Assembly: GCA_023388255.1 (NCBI GenBank)
Contig: JAEWGO010000023.1
Span: 73,471 to 137,470 of the forward strand
Direction of reading: 5' to 3'
Source: Pseudomonadota bacterium
Lineage (GTDB): Bacteria > Pseudomonadota > Gammaproteobacteria > Xanthomonadales > Rhodanobacteraceae
DNA length: 64,000 nucleotides
Shown: piece by piece, positions 43,399 to 50,648 of the stretch
Layout: each line of letters opens with the position of its first letter
Numbering within the stretch: the stretch's first letter is position 1
The notes under the pieces: model-generated
Seen by the model: the letters and a program-made list of their open reading frames with translations, nothing else
Told to the model about the DNA's origin: nothing
The model's database searches: none
Position numbers and translations under genes: made by a program

Positions 43399-43428
43399 GC
43401 AAACGCCGCGTCCAGACGCGGCGTTTGC
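43399..43428. terminator. Perfect 13-bp hairpin after the FKBP gene
   Basis: GCAAACGCCGCGT (43399-43411) pairs perfectly with ACGCGGCGTTTGC (43416-43428) around a CCAG loop, followed by ATTTGG. There is no real T-run. It lies 65 bases after the FKBP stop and directly before the ribosome-binding site of the DUF1289 gene, so it may end transcription or limit translation. Confidence 0.55.
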
Positions 43429-43444
43429 ATTTGGAAACGCTGCG

Positions 43445-43633
43445 ATGACGCCCGAGTCCCACCCCCCGATCCTCAGCCCCTGCATCGGCATTTGCCATCT
43501 TGGCGCGGATGGCTATTGCGAGGGCTGCCTGCGCAGTGGCGACGAGATCGCGCGCTGGATCGTGATGGGCGCGGACGAACGCCGGCACTTGATGGATGTC
43601 GTGTTGCCACAGCGCGAAGTACGTGGTTCATGA
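43445..43633 (+). CDS. DUF1289 small cysteine-rich protein
   Basis: A 62-residue protein with the DUF1289 pattern SPCIGICHLGADGYCEGCLRS (C-x3-C-x8-C-x2-C), probably a metal- or Fe-S-binding site, followed by the conserved RSGDEIARW. ATG 43445 follows GGAAACG. Its stop overlaps the next gene (ATGA). Family function is not established. The operon with a Nudix hydrolase and a sulfurtransferase is suggestive only. Confidence 0.88.
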   Translation: MTPESHPPILSPCIGICHLGADGYCEGCLRSGDEIARWIVMGADERRHLMDVVLPQREVRGS

Positions 43634-44253
43634 AGCGGGTCGACCTGCCTGAAGTGATGCATCTTCGTCGCGCCGTGCGACGTCTCGACGATCCGCCCTC
43701 GGCGCCAGGCTGGAACGCCGGCGAACTGGCCGACGTGTTCGAACCGGGTTCGGCGCATCGACCCGCCGCGGTGCTGGTGCCGTTCGTGCGTCGCGACGAT
43801 GCGCTCTCGATCCTGTTCACGCGTCGGAACGAACATTTGCGCCAGCACGCCGGGCAAGTCAGTTTCCCGGGAGGTGGCGTCGATGCGAGCGATGCTGACG
43901 CCGTCGCCGCGGCGCTGCGCGAGACCGACGAGGAAACCGGCATCGTGCCGACGCAGGTCGAGCCGTTCGGCTATCTCGATTGCTTCGATACCGTGTCGGG
44001 CTATTGTGTGACACCGGTCGCCGGCTTCGTGCAGGGCGACTACGCACCGTTCACGTGCAACGACGAAGTGGCCGAAGTGTTCGAAGTGCCGTTCGACTTC
44101 ATCCTCGACCCGGGCAACCTGCAGCGCGAGCATATCCTCTGGCGCGGCCGCGAGCGCGATATCTTCGCGTTCGAGTGGGATGGCCGCCGCATCTGGGGCG
44201 CCACTGCGGCGATCCTGAAGAACCTGCTGGACCGGCTGGAGCAGACGCGATGA
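43630..44253 (+). CDS. Nudix hydrolase, CoA pyrophosphatase-like (NudL)
   Basis: A 207-residue Nudix enzyme of the YeaB/NudL group, which cleaves coenzyme A to phosphopantetheine and 3',5'-ADP. Before the Nudix box is the family extension (LFTRRNEHLRQHAGQVSFPGG), then GGVDASDADAVAAALRETDEETG, with Asp where most Nudix proteins have the first Glu, as usual for this group. ATG 43630. Both ends overlap neighbours by 4 bases. Confidence 0.92.
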   Translation: MKRVDLPEVMHLRRAVRRLDDPPSAPGWNAGELADVFEPGSAHRPAAVLVPFVRRDDALSILFTRRNEHLRQHAGQVSFPGGGVDASDADAVAAALRETDEETGIVPTQVEPFGYLDCFDTVSGYCVTPVAGFVQGDYAPFTCNDEVAEVFEVPFDFILDPGNLQREHILWRGRERDIFAFEWDGRRIWGATAAILKNLLDRLEQTR

Positions 44254-45104
44254 TCTTGTCCACACTGATTTCCGCGAACGATCTTTCCGCGCTGCGCGAA
44301 CGCGGCGACGTGCTCGTCGTCGATTGCCGCTTCGATCTCGCCGATGCGGATCGCGGCGAGCGCGAGTACGCCGCAGCGCATCTGCCCGATGCCGTCTACG
44401 CGCATCTGGATCGCGACCTGTCGGACCTTGGCAAGCGTGGTTTCGGTCGGCATCCGCTGCCGGACGACACGGCATTCTCGGCGCTGCTCTCGCGCTGGGG
44501 CTGGCGCCCCGGCCTCGATGTCGTTGCATACGACGAGGCCAATGGCGCACTCGCGGCGGCGCGCCTGTGGTGGTTGCTGCGCATTGCCGGATACGACAAC
44601 GTGGCCGTTCTCGATGGCGGTTTGCCGGCATGGCGCGCCGCCGGCTTCGAGTTGGAAGCGGGAACGCCGACACCGGTGCGCAGCGATGCACAGGCTGCGC
44701 TCGACCTGCGCCAAGTGGTCTGGTTCGACGAATTGGAACGTCGCCTCGCGCAAGGTTCGGTGTTGTTGCTGGATGCGCGTGCGGCACCGCGTTATCGCGG
44801 CGATGTCGAGCCGCTCGATCCGGTCGCCGGCCACGTGCCGGACGCGGTGAATCGACCGTTCGGCGAGAACCTCGACGGCACGGGATATTTCAAGGCGCCG
44901 GCGCAATTGCGCCGCGAATTCGAAGCGGTACTCGCTGGACACGCGGCGGACGACGTCGTCCACATGTGCGGCTCCGGCGTCACCGCCTGCCACAACCTGC
45001 TCGCGATGGAACATGCCGGCCTGGCCGGCTCGCGCGTGTTCGCGCCGTCGTGGAGCGGATGGATCAGCGATCCGAAACGCGCAGTCGCCAGCGGCGAGGA
45101 TTGA
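44250..45104 (+). CDS. sseA: Sulfurtransferase with two rhodanese domains (SseA-like)
   Basis: A 284-residue thiosulfate/3-mercaptopyruvate sulfurtransferase. The inactive N-terminal rhodanese repeat (VLVVDCRFDLADADRGEREY) is followed by the active one (SVLLLDARAAPRYRGDVEPLDPVAGHVPDA) with catalytic loop CGSGVTA, the 3-mercaptopyruvate type. ATG 44250 overlaps the Nudix gene (ATGA). Third gene of the DUF1289-Nudix-sulfurtransferase operon. Confidence 0.94.
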   Translation: MILSTLISANDLSALRERGDVLVVDCRFDLADADRGEREYAAAHLPDAVYAHLDRDLSDLGKRGFGRHPLPDDTAFSALLSRWGWRPGLDVVAYDEANGALAAARLWWLLRIAGYDNVAVLDGGLPAWRAAGFELEAGTPTPVRSDAQAALDLRQVVWFDELERRLAQGSVLLLDARAAPRYRGDVEPLDPVAGHVPDAVNRPFGENLDGTGYFKAPAQLRREFEAVLAGHAADDVVHMCGSGVTACHNLLAMEHAGLAGSRVFAPSWSGWISDPKRAVASGED

Positions 45105-45108
45105 GCGT

Positions 45109-45142
45109 GCATTCGCTTCCCGCTGGACAGGGAAGCGAATGC
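45109..45142. terminator. Perfect 13-bp bidirectional hairpin
   Basis: GCATTCGCTTCCC (45109-45121) pairs perfectly with GGGAAGCGAATGC (45130-45142) around an 8-base loop. It fills the 49-base gap between the convergent sulfurtransferase and enoyl-CoA isomerase-like genes and could stop both transcripts, although T-runs are lacking. Confidence 0.65.
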
Positions 45143-45153
45143 GACGGGCGTCG

Positions 45154-45909
45154 CTACGTCTTCGACTTCAGCCGCGCGACCAGCGCGTGCAGCACGGTCT
45201 GCGCTTCCGGCGCGAACCAGCCATCGAGAAAATCCTCGATCGGCAGGCGATCCGGGTCGGCGAAAATCGCGGAAATGTCGGCGCGTGCGAGCCGGCGCGT
45301 TTCGCGCATCGCGTTCGGCGGAAACTTCAGCAGTTCCTCCAGCCATGCGCGCGTGCGCGGGACGACTGCGTCGACGTCGACCAGCTCGTCGACGAAACCG
45401 ATCGCCTGCGCCTGTTCCGCGTCGAGCATCGTGCCGGCGACCAGCAGGCGTTCGGCGCGATACGCGCCGACCAGGCGGCGCAGCGCGGCCTGGATGCATT
45501 CGGGCACCGACAGGCCGACCTGTACTTCGTTGAGTCCGATCTTGTAGGCGCCACGCGCCATCACGCGGTAGTCGCACATGATCGCGAGCACCGCGCCGCC
45601 GGCCGGGCTATGGCCGGTGATCGCGGCGGCGACAGGAATCGGCGAACGCGCGAGCGCAGCGCAAAGGCCGAAGAACTCGTTCCAGAACACGCGGAACGCA
45701 TCGCGATCGAGCTGCAGCAATGCCGGCACATCGAGTCCGGCCGAGAACAGGCCGGGCGCGCCGGACAGCAGCAGCGCACGTGCGCCTTCCTTCGGCGCGA
45801 CCAGCACGGCTTCGCGCAAGGCGCGCACCAGCGCGGGATCGAGCGCGTTGACCGGCGGACGGGCGAGGCGGATTTCGCGGATCGTGTCGTGGGGAATGAT
45901 GTCGAGCAT
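45154..45909 (-). CDS. Enoyl-CoA hydratase/isomerase family, ECI-like
   Basis: A 251-residue crotonase-fold protein. Oxyanion-hole segments FSAGLDVPAL and GHSPAGGAVLA are present. The segment YKIGLNEVQVGLSVPECIQ resembles mitochondrial delta3-delta2-enoyl-CoA isomerase (IGLNE...LGI-P), whose catalytic base is the Glu of GLNE. Isomerisation of unsaturated fatty acyl-CoA is therefore more likely than hydration. ATG 45909. Alone on the minus strand; the next minus-strand gene ends-on upstream is unrelated. Confidence 0.85.
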   Translation of the reverse strand: MLDIIPHDTIREIRLARPPVNALDPALVRALREAVLVAPKEGARALLLSGAPGLFSAGLDVPALLQLDRDAFRVFWNEFFGLCAALARSPIPVAAAITGHSPAGGAVLAIMCDYRVMARGAYKIGLNEVQVGLSVPECIQAALRRLVGAYRAERLLVAGTMLDAEQAQAIGFVDELVDVDAVVPRTRAWLEELLKFPPNAMRETRRLARADISAIFADPDRLPIEDFLDGWFAPEAQTVLHALVARLKSKT

Positions 45910-45986
45910 TGAAGGACTTGGATTCGTGATGGGGGAATCGAGCGACGCGTGCGGTTTCGCGGCGTGTGCTGGCCAAAGACGGTGGC

Positions 45987-47411
45987 TTACTCGTCCGACA
46001 CGATCCACGCGTAGCGTACGGAGTAGTCCAGCGTCGCCTTGCCGTTCGCCGGTATGGCCACGCGGAATTCCAGGGTATCGGGTGTCTGCTTGTCGGGCTT
46101 TTGGCTCGACGACAGCAAGGTCCATACGCGCCAGCGGTTCGGATGTTCGCGCACGGTGACCGTGCGTGCCGCGTCGCCGGTGTTGGTCAACGTGATGCGG
46201 AAGCCTTCGTTCATTTCGCGCGCGGCCTTGTCGAGGCTGAAGGCGGTGCGTTCGCGGCTGGCGGAAAGGTCGAAGGCGACGCCGAGATTGACGTCGACGT
46301 TGCGGCCCTTGGCCGTGTCGCCGATACGGTTCTCGCCGAGCAATTCCGTGCGCCCGTCCTTGTCGCGCACGAGCACGCGCAGGTTGCCGCTCGGCAGGTT
46401 CTCGGCGGTGGCGAACGCGAGCTGACTGGTGATCGGGCCGCCACCGTCGCCGCCGCCTTCGGCCAGCATCGGCTTTGGCGGAAACCACGCGCCGCCGTTC
46501 TCGAACAGCCAGCGTCGTTCGCAGGCGAGTTCGCGGCTGGCGTATAGCGGCACCTGGGTGACGCTGGCGTCGGGCAGGTCGAGGTTGCCGTCGATCGCAT
46601 AGCTGCGGTAGTCGCCGAGCGAGGATTGTTCGGGCATGTCCTGCGGCGCGGCGTTCATCGCCATCGACTTCATCATCGGTCGCGGCCCGTAACCGGATTT
46701 CGCGAAGTTCGGCGATCCGGCAACCAGCTTCAGCTTCGCCGCCGGATAGTCGCGGCCGCTGCGGTTGGCGATGCTGGCGAGCGAGTCGAGGCGCAAGCGG
46801 CAGTCGCCGTCGCCGAGCAGCAGCGCAGAATACGCGGCGCGCCAGCCGAGGCCGGAGGTCGGATAGGTCAGGCTCGCCGGTGCGGCGCCGGCCTTGCCGT
46901 CGATCGCCAGCTGCAAGGTGCTGCCGGGCAGGCCGGAGCCTTCCGCGAACGCGACGCGCGCGAATTCGCGCAGGTAGCTGATGCGGCCATCGGCGCCGCG
47001 CACGCCGAGGCTGCCGCCATCGAGCGCGATCAGGGTGCCATCGGCGAGCAGCTTGTCGCTGTCGCCGAACACCTGCACGCGTTCGCCGCGATGCGCGGCC
47101 AGCATGCCGGCATCGCCGGCCGCAATCACGCGCTGCGCGAGCACGCGGCCAGCACCGCCGAGGTCGATCGCGACGGCCTCGGTGTCAAGCATCGACGGCA
47201 AGCCGTCGACGACGACGGTCTGCTTGCCACTCGTGAGCTGCAGCGTGCGCTGCTCGTGCACGACGGCATGGCCGTCGGCGAGCGGCGCGCTGCCGGGTTC
47301 GAACAGCGAATCGCTGTCGCTGCGGTAGATCGTCAGCGCGGGGTCGGCGGCGGATGCCGTGGCAGTCGTCAATGCAGTCATGGCGAACGTGAGCAGCAGA
47401 TGGCGGGGCAT
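45987..47411 (-). CDS. DUF4139 domain exported protein
   Basis: A 474-residue protein with signal peptide MPRHLLLTFAMTALTTATASA. The body is the beta-rich DUF4139 domain: YPTSGLGWRAAYSALLLGDGDCRLRLDSLASIANRSGRDY is typical, as is the C-terminal NTGDAARTVTVREHPNRWRVWTLL. Such proteins are found across proteobacteria without a defined function. ATG 47411 was chosen because it starts the signal peptide. Divergent from the copper chaperone gene (62 bases). Confidence 0.85.
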   Translation of the reverse strand: MPRHLLLTFAMTALTTATASAADPALTIYRSDSDSLFEPGSAPLADGHAVVHEQRTLQLTSGKQTVVVDGLPSMLDTEAVAIDLGGAGRVLAQRVIAAGDAGMLAAHRGERVQVFGDSDKLLADGTLIALDGGSLGVRGADGRISYLREFARVAFAEGSGLPGSTLQLAIDGKAGAAPASLTYPTSGLGWRAAYSALLLGDGDCRLRLDSLASIANRSGRDYPAAKLKLVAGSPNFAKSGYGPRPMMKSMAMNAAPQDMPEQSSLGDYRSYAIDGNLDLPDASVTQVPLYASRELACERRWLFENGGAWFPPKPMLAEGGGDGGGPITSQLAFATAENLPSGNLRVLVRDKDGRTELLGENRIGDTAKGRNVDVNLGVAFDLSASRERTAFSLDKAAREMNEGFRITLTNTGDAARTVTVREHPNRWRVWTLLSSSQKPDKQTPDTLEFRVAIPANGKATLDYSVRYAWIVSDE

Positions 47412-47472
47412 GGTCGCAGTCCGGTTGCGCGAGGGCGTTCGGGCTATCATAACCAGCCCACCCGAGGTTGCC

Positions 47473-47940
47473 ATGCGCCGTATCCTTCGCGGACCGTGTT
47501 TTCTGCTGATCGCCCTGCTTGGTGTTGCCGGCGGCGCGCATGCCGAGGGCAAGCTCGGCATCACCGATGCCTGGATTCGCGCCGCACCACCCGGAGCGAC
47601 GATGATGGCCGGCTATGCGACGCTCGGCAATTCCGGCGACGCGCCGATCACGATCCTGACCACGCAGAGCGATGCGTTTCGCATGGCCTCGCTGCACGAG
47701 ACTGTGATCCAGGAAGGCGTATCGAAGATGCGCGAACTGCATCGTCTGGTCATAGCGCCTGGCGAATCGGTCGCGCTCGTTCCCGGCGGCAAGCACCTGA
47801 TGTTGATGCAGCCGCGCCACGAGATCGGCGTCGGCGAGAAAGTCGAGGTGCTGTTCCTGTTGTCCGACGGCAAGCGCGTCGAAACGCATTTCGAGGTGCT
47901 CGCGCCGGATGCGGAAGGTGGCGAGGCGCATTCGCACTGA
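47473..47940 (+). CDS. Periplasmic copper chaperone PCu(A)C
   Basis: A 155-residue Cu(I)-binding protein (DUF461/PCuAC) that delivers copper to cytochrome oxidase in the periplasm. Signal peptide (RGPCFLLIALLGVAGGAHA) is followed by AWIRAAPPGATMMAGYATL and the Cu motif H-x10-M-x-n-H-x-M, seen as LHETVIQEGVSKM ... GGKHLMLMQP. The tail is His-rich (GGEAHSH). ATG 47473. A -10-like TATCAT lies at 47445-47450. Confidence 0.92.
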   Translation: MRRILRGPCFLLIALLGVAGGAHAEGKLGITDAWIRAAPPGATMMAGYATLGNSGDAPITILTTQSDAFRMASLHETVIQEGVSKMRELHRLVIAPGESVALVPGGKHLMLMQPRHEIGVGEKVEVLFLLSDGKRVETHFEVLAPDAEGGEAHSH

Positions 47941-48011
47941 GCGGCGAATGCCTGCCGTGCCAACTTCGGCATGTCGAAGCCCTGAGGTTTTCCGACTGCA
48001 GAGGTGTGCGA

Positions 48012-48590
48012 TCAGTCCACCCCGTCGCGGAAGATGACGTCGGGGACGAGGCGCACGCGGTCGAAGTGTCCGCCGAAGCCGATCTGGCGTGCAGGATCGA
48101 TGCACAAGCGCACTTCGACCGTGGTATCGGGTACAGGTGGCTCCGCCTCGATCGGAAAGGACATCGCGTGATAGGCCCAGCCGCCAATACTGGACAGATA
48201 GATGCCGCCGCTGGCAAAGCTGCCGCCGGTGCAGTTGGGCGAGTGGTGCCGCGCGGTATAGGTGAGCACCAGGTTGCCGAGTCCCTGGCCCGGCGGCGTG
48301 TACGCCCAAACGTTCAGAACCTGTCGGCCGGAACGTGGCGCCGCGACGCATTGGCGCAGGACGCAGGCGCGCTCGTTCCCGCCCGGATGGATGCCGTGTG
48401 CGGAACCTGACTGCGCCGTATCGCCCGCGTCGAGTGGCGACCACGTCGGCATGGCGTCGGGGAATTCCCACCTATCGAGGCCGGCGTCGAAATCGCCATT
48501 GACGATGAGGTTCTGCGCCATCGGCGATGCGGATACCAGTACGAGAAGAGCGAGAGCGCATCGCAGCGCGGTTTTGCGAAGCGGTTTCAT
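48012..48590 (-). CDS. Secreted protein with carbohydrate-binding-like domain, ends VIFRDGVD
   Basis: A 192-residue exported protein. Signal peptide MKPLRKTALRCALALLVLVS ends near MAQ. The mature N-terminus NLIVNGDFDAGLDRW is the typical start of CBM4/9-like jelly-roll modules, and the rest (QVLNVWAYTPPG...VEVRLCID) fits a beta-sandwich with several cysteines. It ends DVIFRDGVD, a variant of the [IV]F-x-DGFD tail in other secreted proteins here. ATG 48590. Ligand unknown. Confidence 0.75.
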   Translation of the reverse strand: MKPLRKTALRCALALLVLVSASPMAQNLIVNGDFDAGLDRWEFPDAMPTWSPLDAGDTAQSGSAHGIHPGGNERACVLRQCVAAPRSGRQVLNVWAYTPPGQGLGNLVLTYTARHHSPNCTGGSFASGGIYLSSIGGWAYHAMSFPIEAEPPVPDTTVEVRLCIDPARQIGFGGHFDRVRLVPDVIFRDGVD

Positions 48591-48698
48591 GGCGTGCTCT
48601 CGTTTAGCTGTGTCGAGGGAAGCCGGCTCAGCGCCGGGTCGAGCAGACCCGCGGTCCAATGCCTCGAACGGGATGCACTCGCATGCCCATGGGGCGAG

Positions 48699-49505
48699 CT
48701 ACGGTGCTGCGCGGGACTGCGACGGGGCTGAGTTCGTCAGTCCACGTTGCTCAAGCGGATTCGCCGAGATTTCGCGGAACAGCAACATGTCGCCGAGGCG
48801 CGACGAGGCGCCGTCGTAGAACCCGGTTGCCGGGGCGAAGTCACGCGGGTTGTGGAAGGTGCCGAACAGGATGTCGAACAGCGGCACGTCGGCATAGTTG
48901 TGGCGGTGCCGTCCGCGCGCGTGGTGCCAGGAATGGCTCTCGGGACGTTGCACGAAGTAGCCGAGCCAGCGTGGCGTGCGCACATTCGTGTGCTGGAAGA
49001 TCGCCAGCAGCGTGAAGGCGAGCAGGGCTGCCGTCGTCGCCGGCGCGGACAGGCCGACGACGAGTGTCAGCGCGAGGCTCGATACGACCGTCCAGCCGAT
49101 CATGTCGAGCGGATGGAACCAGAATGCACTCCAGGCGTCGACGCGCTCGGCGCTGTGGTGCATCTGGTGCAGGACGCGCCACAGGAAGTCCGACGCGTGC
49201 ATGCCGCGGTGATAGAAGTAGCCGATGCCTTCGTAGACGAGCACGCCGACCAGCGCGCCGGCCGCGGTGCCAAGTCCGCTCAGATCGAACAGTTGCCACG
49301 GCAGCAGGTATTGGGTCCACAGCAGCGGCAGATACGTGGACAGCGCGAAAAAGAGCGCGAACGCGGCCAGCCCGCGCATGCGCCATGCCGGTGCCGGCGG
49401 CAGGTCGCGTGCCGGGAAGAAATGCTCCAACAGGATCAGCGCCGCGTAGAGGGCGAAGACGGTCAGCGAGATCGGGTCGAGCAGAACATCGATGGGTGAA
49501 GGCAT
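48699..49505 (-). CDS. Sterol desaturase/fatty acid hydroxylase family membrane protein
   Basis: A 268-residue integral membrane di-iron enzyme. It has about four hydrophobic segments and three histidine clusters in order: YHRGMH, HQMHHS and ESHSWHHARGRHRHNY. These mark the fatty acid hydroxylase superfamily, which hydroxylates or desaturates lipids using oxygen. ATG 49505. The exact lipid substrate cannot be read from the sequence. Divergent from a GlxA-type regulator (95 bases), which may control it. Confidence 0.9.
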   Translation of the reverse strand: MPSPIDVLLDPISLTVFALYAALILLEHFFPARDLPPAPAWRMRGLAAFALFFALSTYLPLLWTQYLLPWQLFDLSGLGTAAGALVGVLVYEGIGYFYHRGMHASDFLWRVLHQMHHSAERVDAWSAFWFHPLDMIGWTVVSSLALTLVVGLSAPATTAALLAFTLLAIFQHTNVRTPRWLGYFVQRPESHSWHHARGRHRHNYADVPLFDILFGTFHNPRDFAPATGFYDGASSRLGDMLLFREISANPLEQRGLTNSAPSQSRAAP

Positions 49506-49600
49506 GGCGTATTCCGTGTCCTGTTCCGAGACGCCGTTACGATAGACTTCCTTCCGTTATCCGCCACAGCGATTTCGGCAAGGAAACGGACGAATCGGCC

Positions 49601-50638
49601 ATGCCCACGCCCGCACCGCACAAGCCTGTCGTCGCGATCCTCGCGATGCCGGAAACATCGGCATCCGTGCTGTACGGCATGTACGACGTATTCAGCCTGG
49701 CCGGTCGCGACTGGGACTATATCGCCACCGGCGTGCCGGGGCAGGGCGCGGTGAAACCGGTCATCGTTGCCGCCAGCACGGATGTGCTCACCGTGCTCAA
49801 CCAGGTCGACATCAAGCCGGAAGCGACGCTGGATGAGGTCACCCGCCCGGACGTCGTCTGCGTACCCGATCTCGCCATCGATCCGCTCGCGCCGATCGAA
49901 GACGGTCGTTTCGCGCGCGAGGTGGAATGGCTGCGCCGCTGCCATGCCGGCGGCTCGATTCTCGCTTCGGCATGTTCGGGCACGGTGCTGTTCGCCGAAG
50001 CTGGCCTGCTCGACGGCTGCGACGCGACCACGCATTGGGCCTACGCCGATGCGATCGCGCGACGCCATCCGCGCATTCGCATGCGCACGCAGAGTTCGCT
50101 AGTCGTCTCAGGCGAAGGACAGCGTCTGGTGATGGCTGGCGGCGGAAGTTCGTGGAGCGACCTGACACTGCATCTGATTGCGCGCCTTGCCGGCATCGAA
50201 TGCGCGATGCAGGCCGCGCGCATGAACCTGATCGAATGGCATGCGGTCGGCCAGCAACCGTATGCCAGACTCGCGCGCCCGTTGCAGTCCGAGGATGCGC
50301 TCATCGCCCGTTGCCAGATATGGATCGCCGAACACTACGAGGAAGCCGCGCCGGTCGCCGCGATGGTGCGCCTGTCCGATCTGCCGGAACGCACGTTCAA
50401 GCGGAGGTTCGAGAAGGCGACCGGGTTGTCGCCGCTCGAATACGTGCATGCGCTTCGCCTCGAGGAGGCCAAGCAGATGCTCGAAGCCGGCGACGAGCCG
50501 GTCGAGGCGGTCGCGAATGCGGTGGGTTACGAGGATGCAGGCTTTTTCGGCAAGCTGTTCCGGCGCAAGGTCGGCCTTGCGCCGGTGCAGTATCGGCGTC
50601 GCTTCGGTGCGATGCGGCGCTCGTTGTCGGCTGTCTGA
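49601..50638 (+). CDS. GlxA-family transcriptional regulator (DJ-1/PfpI + AraC)
   Basis: A 345-residue regulator. Residues about 9-190 form a DJ-1/PfpI-like domain with the nucleophile-elbow region ILASACSGTVLFAEAGLL. Residues about 235-340 form an AraC-type double helix-turn-helix (LSDLPERTFKRRFEKATGLSPLEYVHALRLEEAK ... VGYEDAGFFGKLFRRKVG). The family often senses nitrogen or lipid metabolites through the first domain. ATG 49601 behind GGAAACGGA. Divergent from the fatty acid hydroxylase gene, a likely target by position. Confidence 0.92.
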   Translation: MPTPAPHKPVVAILAMPETSASVLYGMYDVFSLAGRDWDYIATGVPGQGAVKPVIVAASTDVLTVLNQVDIKPEATLDEVTRPDVVCVPDLAIDPLAPIEDGRFAREVEWLRRCHAGGSILASACSGTVLFAEAGLLDGCDATTHWAYADAIARRHPRIRMRTQSSLVVSGEGQRLVMAGGGSSWSDLTLHLIARLAGIECAMQAARMNLIEWHAVGQQPYARLARPLQSEDALIARCQIWIAEHYEEAAPVAAMVRLSDLPERTFKRRFEKATGLSPLEYVHALRLEEAKQMLEAGDEPVEAVANAVGYEDAGFFGKLFRRKVGLAPVQYRRRFGAMRRSLSAV

Positions 50639-50648
50639 AGCGGCTTGC

